From Methylobacterium oxalidis (GTDB taxonomy: Bacteria; Pseudomonadota; Alphaproteobacteria; Rhizobiales; Beijerinckiaceae), in contig NZ_BJZU01000003.1 of the NCBI RefSeq assembly GCF_007992195.1, positions 62,001 through 126,000 on the forward strand: a stretch of DNA of 64,000 bases. Direction: 5' to 3'. This document shows, piece by piece, positions 8,702 to 18,941 of the stretch. Numbering within the stretch: the first letter of the stretch is position 1; every line of letters begins with the position of its first letter. The notes under the pieces were generated by a model. That model saw nothing but the letters and a program-made list of their open reading frames with translations. It made no database searches and was not told the DNA's origin. A program made the translations under genes and the position numbers.

Positions 8702-9535
8702 GTGGCCAAGAAGAAGCGCGGCGGCGCGCATGGCGGCCACGGCTGGTTCGTGACCTTCGCCGACCTGATGGCGCTCCTGATGAGCTTCTTCGTGATGATC
8801 GCCGCGTACTCGACGCAGGATCAGAAGAAGATGCAGGCGGTGGCAGGCTCGATGCGCGACGCCTTCGGCGTCAACAAGGAATCGCGCTTCGCCGGGATCA
8901 TCGAGCAGACCGGCCTGCCGACCGCCGACCGGGTGCGCTACCTGCGCGACGTGCCGCCCGAGCGCGCGAGCGACCGCACCACCCCGCCGCGCATCGACCA
9001 GACCGCGGAGAACGGCCTCTCCGACCGCGGAGAGGTGGAGAATTTCGGGCTCGCGGCCGCCTCGCTGCGGCAGGCGCTGCAGGACATGCCGGAGGTCGCC
9101 GAGATCTCCAAGAACATCATCATCGCGCCGACGGCCAAGGGTCTCGACGTGACGATCGTCGACCAGGACGGGCGCTCCATGTTCCCGGAAGGATCGAGCC
9201 GGCCGAACGACCGCACGCGGCGCCTCCTCGAGAAGCTCGCTCCGGCCCTGCGGCAATTGCCGAACCGCATCGCGGTGACCGGCTTCACGGCGAGCGACCG
9301 GCCGGGCAACAGGCCCCCTGCCCCGCCCTGGGAGCTCTCGGCCAACCGCGCCATCAGCGTGCGCGAGATCCTGGCGGGCGCCGGCATCCCCGACGACCGC
9401 TTCGCCTCGGTGAGCGGCAAGGCCGACACCGAGCCCTTGTTCCCGGACAACCCGTACCTGCCGGCCAACCGCCGTGTTACGGTGACGCTCCTCAAGGAGG
9501 CGCCCCCCACGCCGGCCGGGCGCGGTCTGCCCTGA
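8702..9535 (+). CDS. motB: MotB-type stator subunit with OmpA-like peptidoglycan-binding domain
   Basis: A 277-residue protein that anchors the stator to the cell wall. It starts with GTG, placed by AGGAGG eight bases upstream. The single N-terminal membrane helix carries the essential Asp in FADLMALLMSFF (Asp21). After a linker comes an OmpA/MotB domain with LSANRAISVREILAGAGI and YLPANRRVTVTL, the peptidoglycan-contact motifs. An unusual Pro-rich insertion (PPAPPWELS) precedes the conserved LSANR. It is cotranscribed with motA. Confidence 0.85.
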   Translation: MAKKKRGGAHGGHGWFVTFADLMALLMSFFVMIAAYSTQDQKKMQAVAGSMRDAFGVNKESRFAGIIEQTGLPTADRVRYLRDVPPERASDRTTPPRIDQTAENGLSDRGEVENFGLAAASLRQALQDMPEVAEISKNIIIAPTAKGLDVTIVDQDGRSMFPEGSSRPNDRTRRLLEKLAPALRQLPNRIAVTGFTASDRPGNRPPAPPWELSANRAISVREILAGAGIPDDRFASVSGKADTEPLFPDNPYLPANRRVTVTLLKEAPPTPAGRGLP

Positions 9536-9554
9536 GGCCCCGGCCGTCCCGCCG

Positions 9555-10055
9555 CTATTTCGCGACGAGCAGCGCCCAGTAGACCCTGTACTTCGAGTTC
9601 GGCGCGTAGGCGGTGGCGATGCCCATGCGCGTCGCGTTCGCGTCGAGCATCACGGCGTTGTGGGGCGCGCTGTCGCGCCAGCCCGAGAACGCCTCGGCCA
9701 GGGTATGGTAGCCCGCCGAGAGGTTGGCATTCGCCTTGTCGTAGCCGAGGCGCTCCACCGCGACCTTGACGGTCTGGGCCTTGCTCGGCCGGTCGGCGGC
9801 GGCCATCGCGGCCGCCTCGGTCTCGGCGAGGCGCTGCAGTTCCGGGTCGAGGGTGAGCGGGGCCTCGCCGCGCCCGCGCCGGTAGGCCGAGATCATGTCC
9901 CGGGCCGCATTCACGTCGAGCTGCGCGGTGTTCGTGGTCATCGGCCAGTACAGGCTCGGCAGCGCGGACGTCGCCTGCGGCTCGCCCGCGCAACCGCCGA
10001 GGCAGGCGGCGCCGAGGAGCGCCGCGGCCGACCCGATCAAACCCAACCGTCCCAC
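9555..10055 (-). CDS. CAP-domain (SCP/PR-1) lipoprotein
   Basis: A 166-residue exported protein. The N-terminus is a lipoprotein signal with lipobox LGGC near residue 22. The rest is a CAP domain: DMISAYRRGRGEAPLTLDPELQRLAETEAAAM-type helix, a conserved WRDSAPHN segment with the family His, and a C-terminal YWALLVAK strand. Bacterial CAP proteins are secreted or envelope-bound with poorly known roles. It lies 30 bp upstream... of nothing obvious on its own strand: the large MscS gene ends just before it, so the two could share a minus-strand transcript. Confidence 0.8.
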   Translation of the reverse strand: MGRLGLIGSAAALLGAACLGGCAGEPQATSALPSLYWPMTTNTAQLDVNAARDMISAYRRGRGEAPLTLDPELQRLAETEAAAMAAADRPSKAQTVKVAVERLGYDKANANLSAGYHTLAEAFSGWRDSAPHNAVMLDANATRMGIATAYAPNSKYRVYWALLVAK

Positions 10056-10085
10056 GTCGTCTCGTCCTCTTCTCGTCGCCCCGCC

Positions 10086-12827
10086 TCAGCCGGCCTTGCC
10101 CGCGCTGCGCCGGTTCAGGTCCCGCGGCGTCGCGGACCGGACCGGCTCGGGCTCCTCCGGCGCGGCCGGAGCCCGCTCGACCGCCGCGGCCGTCTCCGGC
10201 TCCGGGGTCGGGCGCACGAACCGGCTCGCGATCTCGCCCAGCGCGTCCTGCATGCCGTCGAGCCCCTGCACCGTGACGATGCTGGAGCCCGGCCCGAGCG
10301 GCGGGATGTAGCCGGCCTCGGATAAGGTCTTGAACACCGCAAAGTTCAAGTCCGTCTGCACCTTCAGACCGAGGCTGACGTCGGAGATCATGGCGATCAG
10401 CTCGAATTCGAGGAACGGGTCGCCGATCTTGCGGAACACCACCCGCGGCTCGGGCTCCTTCAGCACGTCCGCATGTGCCCGCGCGCACCCGACGATGAGC
10501 TCCGCCGCCCGGACCGGGTCCTGGTTGCGCAGCACGCTGACCGTGATGGTGACGCGCCCCGTGCGGTCGCCGCGGACGCGGTTCTTCACCACGCCCGAGA
10601 TCAGGTTCGAGTTCGGGACGATCACCGCCGAGCGGTCGAAGGTCTGGATCTCGGTGGAGCGCACGGAGATGCGCTTCACGATGCCCTCGCTGTCGCCGAT
10701 CAGCACCTGATCGCCGACGCGGATGGGCCGCTCCCACAGCAGCAGCAGGCCGGACACGAAGTTGTTGACGATCGACTGCAGGCCGAAACCGATACCGACC
10801 GAGAGCGCGCCGGCCACGATCGTGAGCTTCTCCAGGCTGAGGCCGAGGTAGGAGAAGGCGAGCGCCAGGGCGAGCAGGAAGCCGAAATAGCCGCTCACCG
10901 TCGAGATCGAGTTACGCAGCCCCGCGTCGAGATCGGTGGCGGGCAGGTAGGTGTTCTCCAGCCAGCGCTGCACGGCCCGGGTGATCAGGATGCCGAGGAT
11001 CAGGATCCCGATGCCGAAGGTGATCGAGGACAGCGAGATCGTGACGTCGCCGACCTTGAAGCCGAAGAACGCCGTGCGCACCGAGGTCAGCACGTCCGTC
11101 GAGTCGAGGCCCCAGGGCGCGAGCGCGAGGAGCGCCACGAGCAGGATCAGCACCACCCGCGTCGCGCCGGTGGTCAGCACCGCGATCTGGTTCAGCGAGC
11201 GCTTGCGCAGGCCCGTATTCGCCTGGAGCGTCGTGGCGAGGCGCGTATCGTCGCTGAGCGAGCCGCCGATGAAGGTGTCGGCGCTCTGGATCAGCAGGTA
11301 GAGCAGAACCAGCAGGCTCGCCGTCCAGACGAGCTGGTCGATCAGGAAGGCGGCGAAGGCGACGTAGCCGACGAGCGCCGCGACCCCGATCACGACGACC
11401 GCCACCCATCCGAGCAGCCGCGCCGGCCCGCCGATGCCCGTCGTCGTGCGGGTCGGCACGTAGGGGCCGAGGCAGGCCTCCTCCTCCTCCTCGCGGTCGG
11501 CGAAGCGGTGCAGGCCGATCGCGAGAATCAGCACCATCGCGAGCGCGCCGATGCCGCGGGTGGCGATCGAGATCGGCAGGGCCGCCGAGATCCCCGAGTT
11601 GAGCGCCTCGATGGACTTGGTGACCGTGATGACGGTGGCGATGCCGACCGCGAGGCGCCGGACCCGGAAGGCGGCGGCGTCGCTCACGGGGGCCGGGCGC
11701 CAGGACGGCTTGTCCGGGGAGAGCAGCCCGTCGCAGAGCGCCTCGACGAAGGCGATGAAGGCGAGGCCCCCGAGGATCGCCCCCGCGACCGGCAGCAGGC
11801 GGGACGGCAGCAGGTCCGTCGCGTCGAGGGCGTAGTAGACGGCATAACTGCCGACCACGGCCGGCACGGTGCCGAGCAGGATCACGCGCCAAGCGCCCAG
11901 CAACCTCTGGCGCCGCGTCGGGTCGACCTGCGTCTGGTCGCGTCGCCCGAAGCGCGGGGCGATGTTGCGGCGGCCGAAATACAGCGCCACCGAGACGCCG
12001 AAGGCGATGCCGAGCAGGAGCAGGTTCGGCAGCGTGCCGTTGCGGCCGAACAGCAGCAGGATGTCGGACAGGGCGCTCTGGAGCGCCCGGAGGTCGCGCG
12101 GCATGTCCGCGGCGACCTTCGTCCAGAGGGTCGGGGTGAGGAGACCCTGCGAGCGCTCGAACAGGCCCCTGGTGAAGGATTCGCGGCGCTTGTTCGAGAT
12201 CCGGTCCACGAGCTGGTCGCTCTGGACGAGGAGGGAGCGGGCGAGGCGCTGCGTCTCGTCGATGCGGGCGACCGCCGCCTCCCGCTCCACGCGCTCCTGC
12301 GCCACCTCGGCGCTCTCCTCGACATCCTTCGATTTGGGCCCGAGCTGGGTCAGGCGCTCGCGCGCGGACTCCAGCGGCTGGTCGAGGCGGTCGACGATGG
12401 TGCGGATCTCGTCGGCCACCGGCGTGATGCCCTCGCGCACACGGGCGAGGTCGACCGCGGTGAGGTTCGGGCGCCCGAGGTCCTTCTCGCGCTGGGTCAG
12501 GTCGGCCTTGGCCGCGTCGAGCTTCGCCCGCACGGCCTTCAGCGCCTCCGACATTTCCGGCTTCGGCGGAGCGGGCTTCGCTTCTGCGGGCTTGGCGTCC
12601 GCGGGCTTCTGCTCGGCGGCCTTGCCGTCCGCCGGCTTCGCCTCGCCGGGCTTCGTCTCGGACGGCTTGGCCGCCTCCTTCGCGCCCGGTTGCGGCTTCG
12701 CCTGCTCGGCTGGCGCGGCGGGCGTGGCCTGCTGCGCGGTGGCCGGGACCGGCGCGAGCAGCGCGGCGGCGAGCAGGGCGGCGATGGCCGTGAGGCGCGG
12801 GCTGCGGGTCGGCAGGCGTCGATGCAT
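10086..12827 (-). CDS. Large MscS-family mechanosensitive channel with periplasmic DUF3772-type domain
   Basis: A 913-residue inner-membrane channel of the large MscS/MscK type. It has a signal peptide, then an Ala/Lys/Pro-rich low-complexity stretch (residues ~30-95), an alpha-helical periplasmic region, about ten membrane helices and a C-terminal MscS core. The core shows the pore helix and beta domain: SVGIGFGLQSIVNNFVSGL, then RPIRVGDQVLIG and VIVPNSNLISG. The protein opens under membrane tension to relieve osmotic shock. I place the start at the ATG at 12827 because AAAGGA lies just ahead of it and a signal peptide follows; longer in-frame starts would bury that signal. A Pro/Glu-rich tail is dispensable-looking. 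Confidence 0.85.
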   Translation of the reverse strand: MHRRLPTRSPRLTAIAALLAAALLAPVPATAQQATPAAPAEQAKPQPGAKEAAKPSETKPGEAKPADGKAAEQKPADAKPAEAKPAPPKPEMSEALKAVRAKLDAAKADLTQREKDLGRPNLTAVDLARVREGITPVADEIRTIVDRLDQPLESARERLTQLGPKSKDVEESAEVAQERVEREAAVARIDETQRLARSLLVQSDQLVDRISNKRRESFTRGLFERSQGLLTPTLWTKVAADMPRDLRALQSALSDILLLFGRNGTLPNLLLLGIAFGVSVALYFGRRNIAPRFGRRDQTQVDPTRRQRLLGAWRVILLGTVPAVVGSYAVYYALDATDLLPSRLLPVAGAILGGLAFIAFVEALCDGLLSPDKPSWRPAPVSDAAAFRVRRLAVGIATVITVTKSIEALNSGISAALPISIATRGIGALAMVLILAIGLHRFADREEEEEACLGPYVPTRTTTGIGGPARLLGWVAVVVIGVAALVGYVAFAAFLIDQLVWTASLLVLLYLLIQSADTFIGGSLSDDTRLATTLQANTGLRKRSLNQIAVLTTGATRVVLILLVALLALAPWGLDSTDVLTSVRTAFFGFKVGDVTISLSSITFGIGILILGILITRAVQRWLENTYLPATDLDAGLRNSISTVSGYFGFLLALALAFSYLGLSLEKLTIVAGALSVGIGFGLQSIVNNFVSGLLLLWERPIRVGDQVLIGDSEGIVKRISVRSTEIQTFDRSAVIVPNSNLISGVVKNRVRGDRTGRVTITVSVLRNQDPVRAAELIVGCARAHADVLKEPEPRVVFRKIGDPFLEFELIAMISDVSLGLKVQTDLNFAVFKTLSEAGYIPPLGPGSSIVTVQGLDGMQDALGEIASRFVRPTPEPETAAAVERAPAAPEEPEPVRSATPRDLNRRSAGKAG

Positions 12828-13409
12828 GAGCATCCTTTCACGGGTGCGCGCCGCGCGCCGGGACGTGTCGGTCCGGCACGGGCACGGCCTCGCGGCCCCG
12901 GGGCCGGATGAGGCGGGAAGCGGCGCGACGGCGGGTGGCGGCGTCGCGGAGCGGCGTTGATCGTTGCGGCCGATCCATAATGCGAAAGGCCGGCCCTGCC
13001 CACCCGGGGGCGCGCATGGGGCGATCAAACCTCCGCGCGAGCCGTGCCTGTGGGTGCGTCGTCGCGGGTGGGCGGCAAACCTTCACAAGCGTGTCACGCT
13101 GATATTAGACTAAGCCCCGATGGACAGGGCCTTTTCGTCTCGTAGCGAGGAGGTGGCGCTGACGCCGGACCGCGTTCAGCCCCGCCAGGATCTGGGCGTT
13201 GCCGCCCAGCGCGGTCGCCGTGAGCGGCCGATCCCTGCCCCGTCCCCCGATCTTCGAACGCTTCCGCCGATCGTGGCGCCGATCCTCAGCATCCGCGAGC
13301 CCGGAGCCGGCGCGAGACGGAGGATCGCGATCTTTCGCCCTCCCGGGGCAGCGCGCCGGCCGACTCCCGCGCGTTGTCCCCTGCATCAGCCGTTCCGAGA
13401 GTAGCGCCG
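12828..13409. other. 582-bp stretch without a convincing gene
   Basis: This divergent intergenic region between the MscS channel and the HNH gene holds only short open frames on both strands (about 93-94 codons, around 13105-13404) lacking good ribosome sites or recognisable products. It must contain two promoters. I see no clear -35/-10 pair, RNA gene or repeat. Confidence 0.5.
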
Positions 13410-13958
13410 ATGATGGACCTTCAAACCCTCGTCCTGAACGCGGATTACCGGCCGCTCTCCTACAATCCGCTCTCGCTGTGGTCCTGGAAGGACGCCTTCA
13501 CGGCCCTGTTCCTCGACCGCGTCACGCTGGTGGCGAGCTACGACGTCGAGGCGCGCTCGCCGAGCCGCTCGCTCCGGGTGCCGAGCGTCGTGGCGCTCAA
13601 GAACTACGTGACGCTGGCCCGGTCCCCCGCCTTCACGCGCTACAACATCTACCTGCGCGACGGCTTCTCCTGCCAGTATTGCGGCCTGCGCCTGCCCTCG
13701 GGCGGCCTGACCTTCGACCACGTGGTGCCGCGCTCGCGCGGCGGCCTCTCGAGCTGGGAGAACGTCGTCTCGGCCTGCTCGCCGTGCAACCTGCGCAAGG
13801 CCAACCGCACGCCCGCCGAGGCGGAGATGCCGCTGCTCACCGAGCCGCGCCGGCCGACCCGCTACGAGCTGCACCACCGGCAGCCCGAGTTCGACCACCG
13901 GCAGTATCACCACACCTGGCTCGACTATCTCTACTGGGACAGCGAGCTCGACAGCTGA
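13410..13958 (+). CDS. HNH endonuclease family protein
   Basis: A 182-residue protein of the widespread alphaproteobacterial HNH family that begins LQTLVLNADYRPLSY. The nuclease motif lies in the middle: zinc-type cysteine pair CQYC, then LTFDHVVPRSRGG with the catalytic His, WENVVSAC, and a second pair ending in CNLRK. The metal-chelating His residues near the end (HHRQ, HHTWLDYLYW) are part of the family. The family's natural substrate is unknown; it is a housekeeping-type gene, not next to any restriction or phage gene. The ATG at 13410 fits the family N-terminus. Confidence 0.85.
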   Translation: MMDLQTLVLNADYRPLSYNPLSLWSWKDAFTALFLDRVTLVASYDVEARSPSRSLRVPSVVALKNYVTLARSPAFTRYNIYLRDGFSCQYCGLRLPSGGLTFDHVVPRSRGGLSSWENVVSACSPCNLRKANRTPAEAEMPLLTEPRRPTRYELHHRQPEFDHRQYHHTWLDYLYWDSELDS

Positions 13959-13963
13959 GGCTC

Positions 13964-14260
13964 TCAGGGCTGCGGAAAGCGTGCCGGCGGCTCGTTGTAC
14001 AGCGGCACCGCGTGGTTGCGGGGCATGTAGGCGCGGATGATCGTGGGTGGGAGGAGCCGCGGGTCGCGGTAGGCGATCTCCGGCGGCAGGTGCGGGCGCG
14101 CGTGACGGCGGTGCAGGCGCGGCGCGCCGTGACGCTCGGCCGAGCGGTAGCCGCCGGGCGCGCCGCCGGCCGCGGCCGGAAGGCAGGCCGCCAGCAGCAG
14201 CACGGCGCCGCCGCCGACGAGGCGCGCCGCGGCGCCCAAGCTGCGCGGACCGTTCGCCAT
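13964..14260 (-). CDS. Small exported hypothetical protein
   Basis: A 98-residue protein whose ATG at 14260 follows GGAGGGC. It has a hydrophobic signal (AAARLVGGGAVLLLAACLPAAA) with a possible lipobox LAAC, then a short basic and Pro-rich mature part with many Arg and His residues. No domain is recognised. It lies directly after an outer-membrane protein gene on the same strand (35-bp gap) and converges with the HNH gene five bases away. Confidence 0.55.
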   Translation of the reverse strand: MANGPRSLGAAARLVGGGAVLLLAACLPAAAGGAPGGYRSAERHGAPRLHRRHARPHLPPEIAYRDPRLLPPTIIRAYMPRNHAVPLYNEPPARFPQP

Positions 14261-14295
14261 GCCGCCCTCCTTCGTGCGCAGAATTCTCAAGGCCA

Positions 14296-15237
14296 TCAGA
14301 ACTTCACGGCGGCGCCGCCGCGGACCGTGTTCAGGTTCGCCTTGTGCCCGTCGAAATCGTTGAAGAGCACGTACTGGTACTCGGCGCGCAGCAGCAGGTT
14401 CTGGGTCAGCGCGTATTCGAGGCCCGCGCCGAGCGTGATACCGCCGACCGTCTTGGTCTTTGCGACGGCGGCGAGCGCTGTCGGCGCGCTCGGCACGGTC
14501 TGCACCCCCTGCCCGGCCGGCGTCGACCGGTTGCCCGGATAGTTTTGGTTGAAGGCGGCGTAGCCGTGGTTCGTCACGTAGGCGGGACTGCCTGACGTGA
14601 GCTGCTGGTTCGCCAGATAGGTGGTCTGGTTGTATCCGTAGTTCTGGACCGTGACCGCGTCCGTGATGTTTGCCCGCCCGATCGCGAAGCCGCCGGTGAC
14701 GAAGGGCAGGAAGTTCCCCATCGCGTAGCCGGCGCGACCGCGGATCGTGCCGTAATCCTCGATCTTCGTCGTCGACGTGCCGGCCACATATACGGATTCG
14801 AGCATCCCGCTGCTGGTCGTCATCAGCCGGGCGATGTCGTTGTAGCTGCTGCTCTGTTTGCCGAAGCGCGTGTAGTCGACCTCGAAGCCGAGCACTGTCT
14901 CGTCAAACTGGAAATTGTAGCCTGCGAAGGCGCCGAAGCTCGTCCCGTCCACGCGGCGCGAGCCCGTGGTCAGCAGCGACGAGACGTTGAATTCACTCTC
15001 GATGACGGTACGGCGGAAATAGTCGGCGAGTGCCGGCTGGAAGACGCCGCCGTAGGAGTGGCTCGCCGAGGTGTAGCCGGCATGGGCACCGAAATAGATG
15101 CCGCTCCAGTCGATCAGCGGCACGGCGGGCTCGTATTCCGGGCCGCGCAGCACGCCGTAGTCGAGATCGGCCGCCTGGGCCGCGGAGAGGCCGAACAGGC
15201 CGAGGGCCACCAGCACGGGAACGGTGACGGTACGCAT
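14296..15237 (-). CDS. Outer-membrane beta-barrel protein (Omp25/Omp31-like)
   Basis: A 313-residue outer-membrane protein. The ATG at 15237 follows GAGGAA and begins a clear signal peptide ending ...SAAQA. The mature protein opens with WSGIYFGAHAGYTSAS, typical of alphaproteobacterial Omp25/Omp31 barrels, continues as alternating beta strands with aromatic residues (e.g. FGAFAGYNFQF, LLLRAEYQYVLF), and ends in Phe, the usual barrel-assembly signal. Probably a small structural porin. It is one of two related barrel genes in tandem; the stretch between them contains a long palindrome. Confidence 0.8.
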   Translation of the reverse strand: MRTVTVPVLVALGLFGLSAAQAADLDYGVLRGPEYEPAVPLIDWSGIYFGAHAGYTSASHSYGGVFQPALADYFRRTVIESEFNVSSLLTTGSRRVDGTSFGAFAGYNFQFDETVLGFEVDYTRFGKQSSSYNDIARLMTTSSGMLESVYVAGTSTTKIEDYGTIRGRAGYAMGNFLPFVTGGFAIGRANITDAVTVQNYGYNQTTYLANQQLTSGSPAYVTNHGYAAFNQNYPGNRSTPAGQGVQTVPSAPTALAAVAKTKTVGGITLGAGLEYALTQNLLLRAEYQYVLFNDFDGHKANLNTVRGGAAVKF

Positions 15238-15425
15238 CGAATTCTTCCTCAGGGCGACAGAACGACTCACCGTGCCGCTCCCCTGAGGCATTGATACCGC
15301 GGTAACCTTAATGTTCCGTTGCGGCGTGGGGTATTGCTGTGTCCGGGAAAGGTCAACCGAAGATCGACGGGGCGCATCCGGGAAGATCAGCCTCGATCCA
15401 GCCGAGGTTTCGCTATGGCTCTGCT

Positions 15426-15455
15426 GGCAAGATCTGCCGATCGGCAGATCTTGCC
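15426..15455. promoter_or_regulatory. Perfect 30-bp palindrome between two outer-membrane protein genes
   Basis: Bases 15426-15440 are the exact reverse complement of 15441-15455, with no central spacer; symmetry ends one base outside on each side. It lies about 190 bp upstream of the start of the barrel gene at 14296-15237 and about 105 bp past the stop of the next barrel gene. Perfect palindromes of this length usually mark a dimeric-regulator site or an intercistronic hairpin. There is no adjacent T-run, so a terminator is less likely. Confidence 0.6.
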
Positions 15456-15504
15456 GAGATTTCGGATCGGACAGCTTCGAGCATCGGCCGGCCGCACGAA
15501 CGAG

Positions 15505-15531
15505 AACGGCGCGGATGCGATCCGCGCCGTT
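15505..15531 (-). terminator. Hairpin terminator after the second barrel gene
   Basis: Bases 15505-15516 and 15520-15531 form a perfect 12-bp stem with a 3-base loop, 30 bp past the stop of the minus-strand gene at 15562. The run after it (CTCGTTCGT) is only weakly T-rich. Confidence 0.6.
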
Positions 15532-15561
15532 GCCCAGACGTCCGGGTTGTGTCTGCGAGGC

Positions 15562-16557
15562 TCAGTACTTGCGCACCAGCGGGCCGGGCGCGGGTTGGTA
15601 GTCGGCCATGAGCGGCGGCAGCGGGGCCGCCACGACGCCGCCGAGGAGGTAGCGCAGGCCGATCTTCACGTCGTGCGCCTCGAGCGTCTTCACCTTGTAC
15701 CCGCCGATGGACGAGCAGCAGTAGGTCTCGCCGAGGCCGGTCTTGGCCGTGCCGAGGTTCAGGTAACGGTAGGCGAGTTCGACCTTGAAGTTCGAGGTCA
15801 CGTCGTAGGCGAGACCGGCGTGGAGGGCCCAGGCGAAGCTCGCCTTGGTCTTGTCCTTGTAATCGTAGCGGTCGGTGCGGGTGCCGTAGACGTAGCCGCC
15901 GTTCCCGTCCGGCACGGCGTAGCCCGTGAAGCAGCCGGCCGCGCAATTGTACTGGTAGCTCAGGGTCGGCGCCGTCTCGCGCGCGTCCGTCTTGGCCCCG
16001 GAGAGATGGTTGAAGGAAACGCCGACGCCGCCGCCGACGAACGGGGTCACGCCGTACCACGTGCCAAGATCGAAGTAGGCGTTGGCCAGCACCACCGCCG
16101 CGTCGAACCGGGCCTGGGTGTCGTCGTCGTAGCGGCTGCGCAGCGAGACCGCGTTGCCGTCGAGATCGGTGTAGCCGTTCTCGGTCTGGAAGCGGCGCGA
16201 GGTGCGCAGCTCGTTAGAGAACCGGTACTCGCCCGTGATGTCGCCGCGGAAGAACGGGTTGAACTGGTAGCCGATGCCGATGCCGCCGAACGCGCCGCTG
16301 CCGATGCCGCGGTCGTGATAGGTGTCGTCGATGTAGCCTCCCGTGCCCTTCTCGCCGTAGGCGGCGAACTGCGAGCTGGTGTAGGCGCTCACGCCAACGT
16401 CGCCGCGCAGGTACCAGCCGCCGCCGACTTCGACGGGGGGCGGCGGCGGGGGCGGCGGGGGCGGCAGCAGATCCGCGGCCTGGGCGAGGCAGGGCGCGCC
16501 GACGCTCGCGACGAGCGTGAGGGAGCGCGCCAAGGCATGAAGCTTGGAGCGGGCCAT
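15562..16557 (-). CDS. Outer-membrane beta-barrel protein with polyproline linker
   Basis: A 331-residue outer-membrane protein with a signal peptide ending ...LAQA. The mature N-terminus is a run of about ten prolines, then a barrel opening GGGWYLRGDVGVSAY. Strands such as GSGAFGGIGIGYQFN and AYRYLNLG follow, and the protein ends in a short Pro-rich tail with a terminal aromatic residue. Two cysteine pairs (CAAGC and CC) could form disulfides in loops. The polyproline spacer probably bridges the periplasm or peptidoglycan. The layout is common in Methylobacterium and Bradyrhizobium outer-membrane proteins; exact role unknown. Confidence 0.8.
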   Translation of the reverse strand: MARSKLHALARSLTLVASVGAPCLAQAADLLPPPPPPPPPPVEVGGGWYLRGDVGVSAYTSSQFAAYGEKGTGGYIDDTYHDRGIGSGAFGGIGIGYQFNPFFRGDITGEYRFSNELRTSRRFQTENGYTDLDGNAVSLRSRYDDDTQARFDAAVVLANAYFDLGTWYGVTPFVGGGVGVSFNHLSGAKTDARETAPTLSYQYNCAAGCFTGYAVPDGNGGYVYGTRTDRYDYKDKTKASFAWALHAGLAYDVTSNFKVELAYRYLNLGTAKTGLGETYCCSSIGGYKVKTLEAHDVKIGLRYLLGGVVAAPLPPLMADYQPAPGPLVRKY

Positions 16558-16802
16558 AAGTTTTCCTTCACTCGATCGTGTGCCGGAAGCTTGCTGTGCC
16601 GGCTCGGATGACGGAGCGACTCTGGCCGAAACGTCTTAAACCGCGCTTAACGTTAAATCTTATCCTTGCCGAAGCGTCTCCGCGCCGGTGCAAACCTAGC
16701 GTTGTGAAAGGGGCCCCGCGACGCAACTGTGACGAACCGCGCTCTCGCGCGTTGCCCTTCGCGGGATCGAGCCGCCCCAACTACCTCGCCACGGGATGAA
16801 GC

Positions 16803-17045
16803 ATGACGCGATTGTTCATCGCTAGGATCCGGTCGCCGCAGGGCGAGCGCCCCCTCGTCACGGTTCGCGCGGCGGCCGAGGGCGAGGCACGCCTCTTCCT
16901 CGAAGCGGAATATCCCGACGACACCGTCGAAGCGGTGGTCGAGCCTGAGGACTGGGTGTCCGACGCCGATACCGGCAGCGCGCCGGGCGACATCCGCGAG
17001 CATGCGGGGGTGTCCTGGCCCGAATCCGCGGAACCGCGCGGCTGA
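16803..17045 (+). CDS. Small acidic hypothetical protein
   Basis: An 80-residue acidic protein beginning MTRLFIARIRSPQGERPLV. It has no signal or membrane segment. A predicted alpha/beta fold of about 60 residues is followed by a disordered Ser/Pro/Glu tail. It sits eight bases before the MmcQ/YjbR gene on the same strand, so the two are probably co-transcribed. I do not recognise the family. Confidence 0.6.
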   Translation: MTRLFIARIRSPQGERPLVTVRAAAEGEARLFLEAEYPDDTVEAVVEPEDWVSDADTGSAPGDIREHAGVSWPESAEPRG

Positions 17046-17053
17046 GTTGCGCC

Positions 17054-17392
17054 GTGCTCGCCGAGGACGTTCGCGCGCTCTGCCTGATGCTGCCGGGGAC
17101 GGTGGAGGGCGCCCATATGGGCAATCCCGATTTCCGCGTCGGCGGCCGCATCTACGCGACGCTCTGGGTCGAGGAGGAGCGCACGGTGCTGCGCCTGACG
17201 CCGGCGCATCAGGCGATGCTGGCCGAGGCGGAGCCCGACCTGTTCGCCCCCGTGCCTGGGGCCTGGGGGCGCCGCGGCTGGACGAACCTCGACCTGCCCG
17301 AGGCCGACGAGGAGACGTTGCGGGGCGCGCTCCTCGCCGCGTGGCGGGCGACGGCGCCGCGCGATCTCGTCGCCGCCTACGAGCCGGCCTGA
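17054..17392 (+). CDS. MmcQ/YjbR family protein
   Basis: A 112-residue protein starting with GTG. The opening (VRALCLMLPGTVEGAHMGNPDFRV split around the start helix) followed by a beta-sheet (YATLWVEEERTVLRL) and a helix ending in WTNLDL and LLAAWRATAP matches the MmcQ/YjbR family, which adopts a CyaY-like fold and is usually labelled DNA-binding without strong proof. Length is typical. It converges with glmM, whose stop is four bases away. Confidence 0.8.
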   Translation: MLAEDVRALCLMLPGTVEGAHMGNPDFRVGGRIYATLWVEEERTVLRLTPAHQAMLAEAEPDLFAPVPGAWGRRGWTNLDLPEADEETLRGALLAAWRATAPRDLVAAYEPA

Positions 17393-17396
17393 CGCG

Positions 17397-18737
<1,341 letters not shown>

Positions 18738-18880
18738 CTGCGTCTCCGCCTCATCCACGGATATCTTGGCCGCCAACCTACCAGCTTTCGCGCCGGGCCG
18801 GGCGACGAGATTCGGTGGTAGTGAATCGTAACTATCCGCCTCGCCGTCCGGATGATCCGCAAAGGCGGCGACCATGCGGC

Positions 18881-18912
18881 CAAACGAGAAGGGCGCCCCG
18901 AATGGGACGCCC
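18881..18912 (-). terminator. Hairpin terminator after ftsH
   Basis: On the minus strand, 18912-18904 pairs with 18899-18891 (9 bp with one G-U pair, 4-base loop), followed by TTCTCGTTT. It lies 30 bp past the ftsH stop and may be partial, since glmM follows in the same direction. Confidence 0.5.
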
Positions 18913-18941
18913 CTCCGTCAGTCGCTTGCCGCCTGCAGGCA

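Noticed and set aside
10473-12911. Plus-strand frame of 812 codons opposite the MscS channel
   Set aside because: Arg/Asp/Gln-rich low-complexity translation, no start signal; the minus strand encodes a recognisable channel.
13105-13404. Two overlapping frames of about 93-94 codons on opposite strands in the gene-free stretch
   Set aside because: Neither has a ribosome site, signal or known motif, and both are Arg/Pro-rich as expected for random high-GC DNA.
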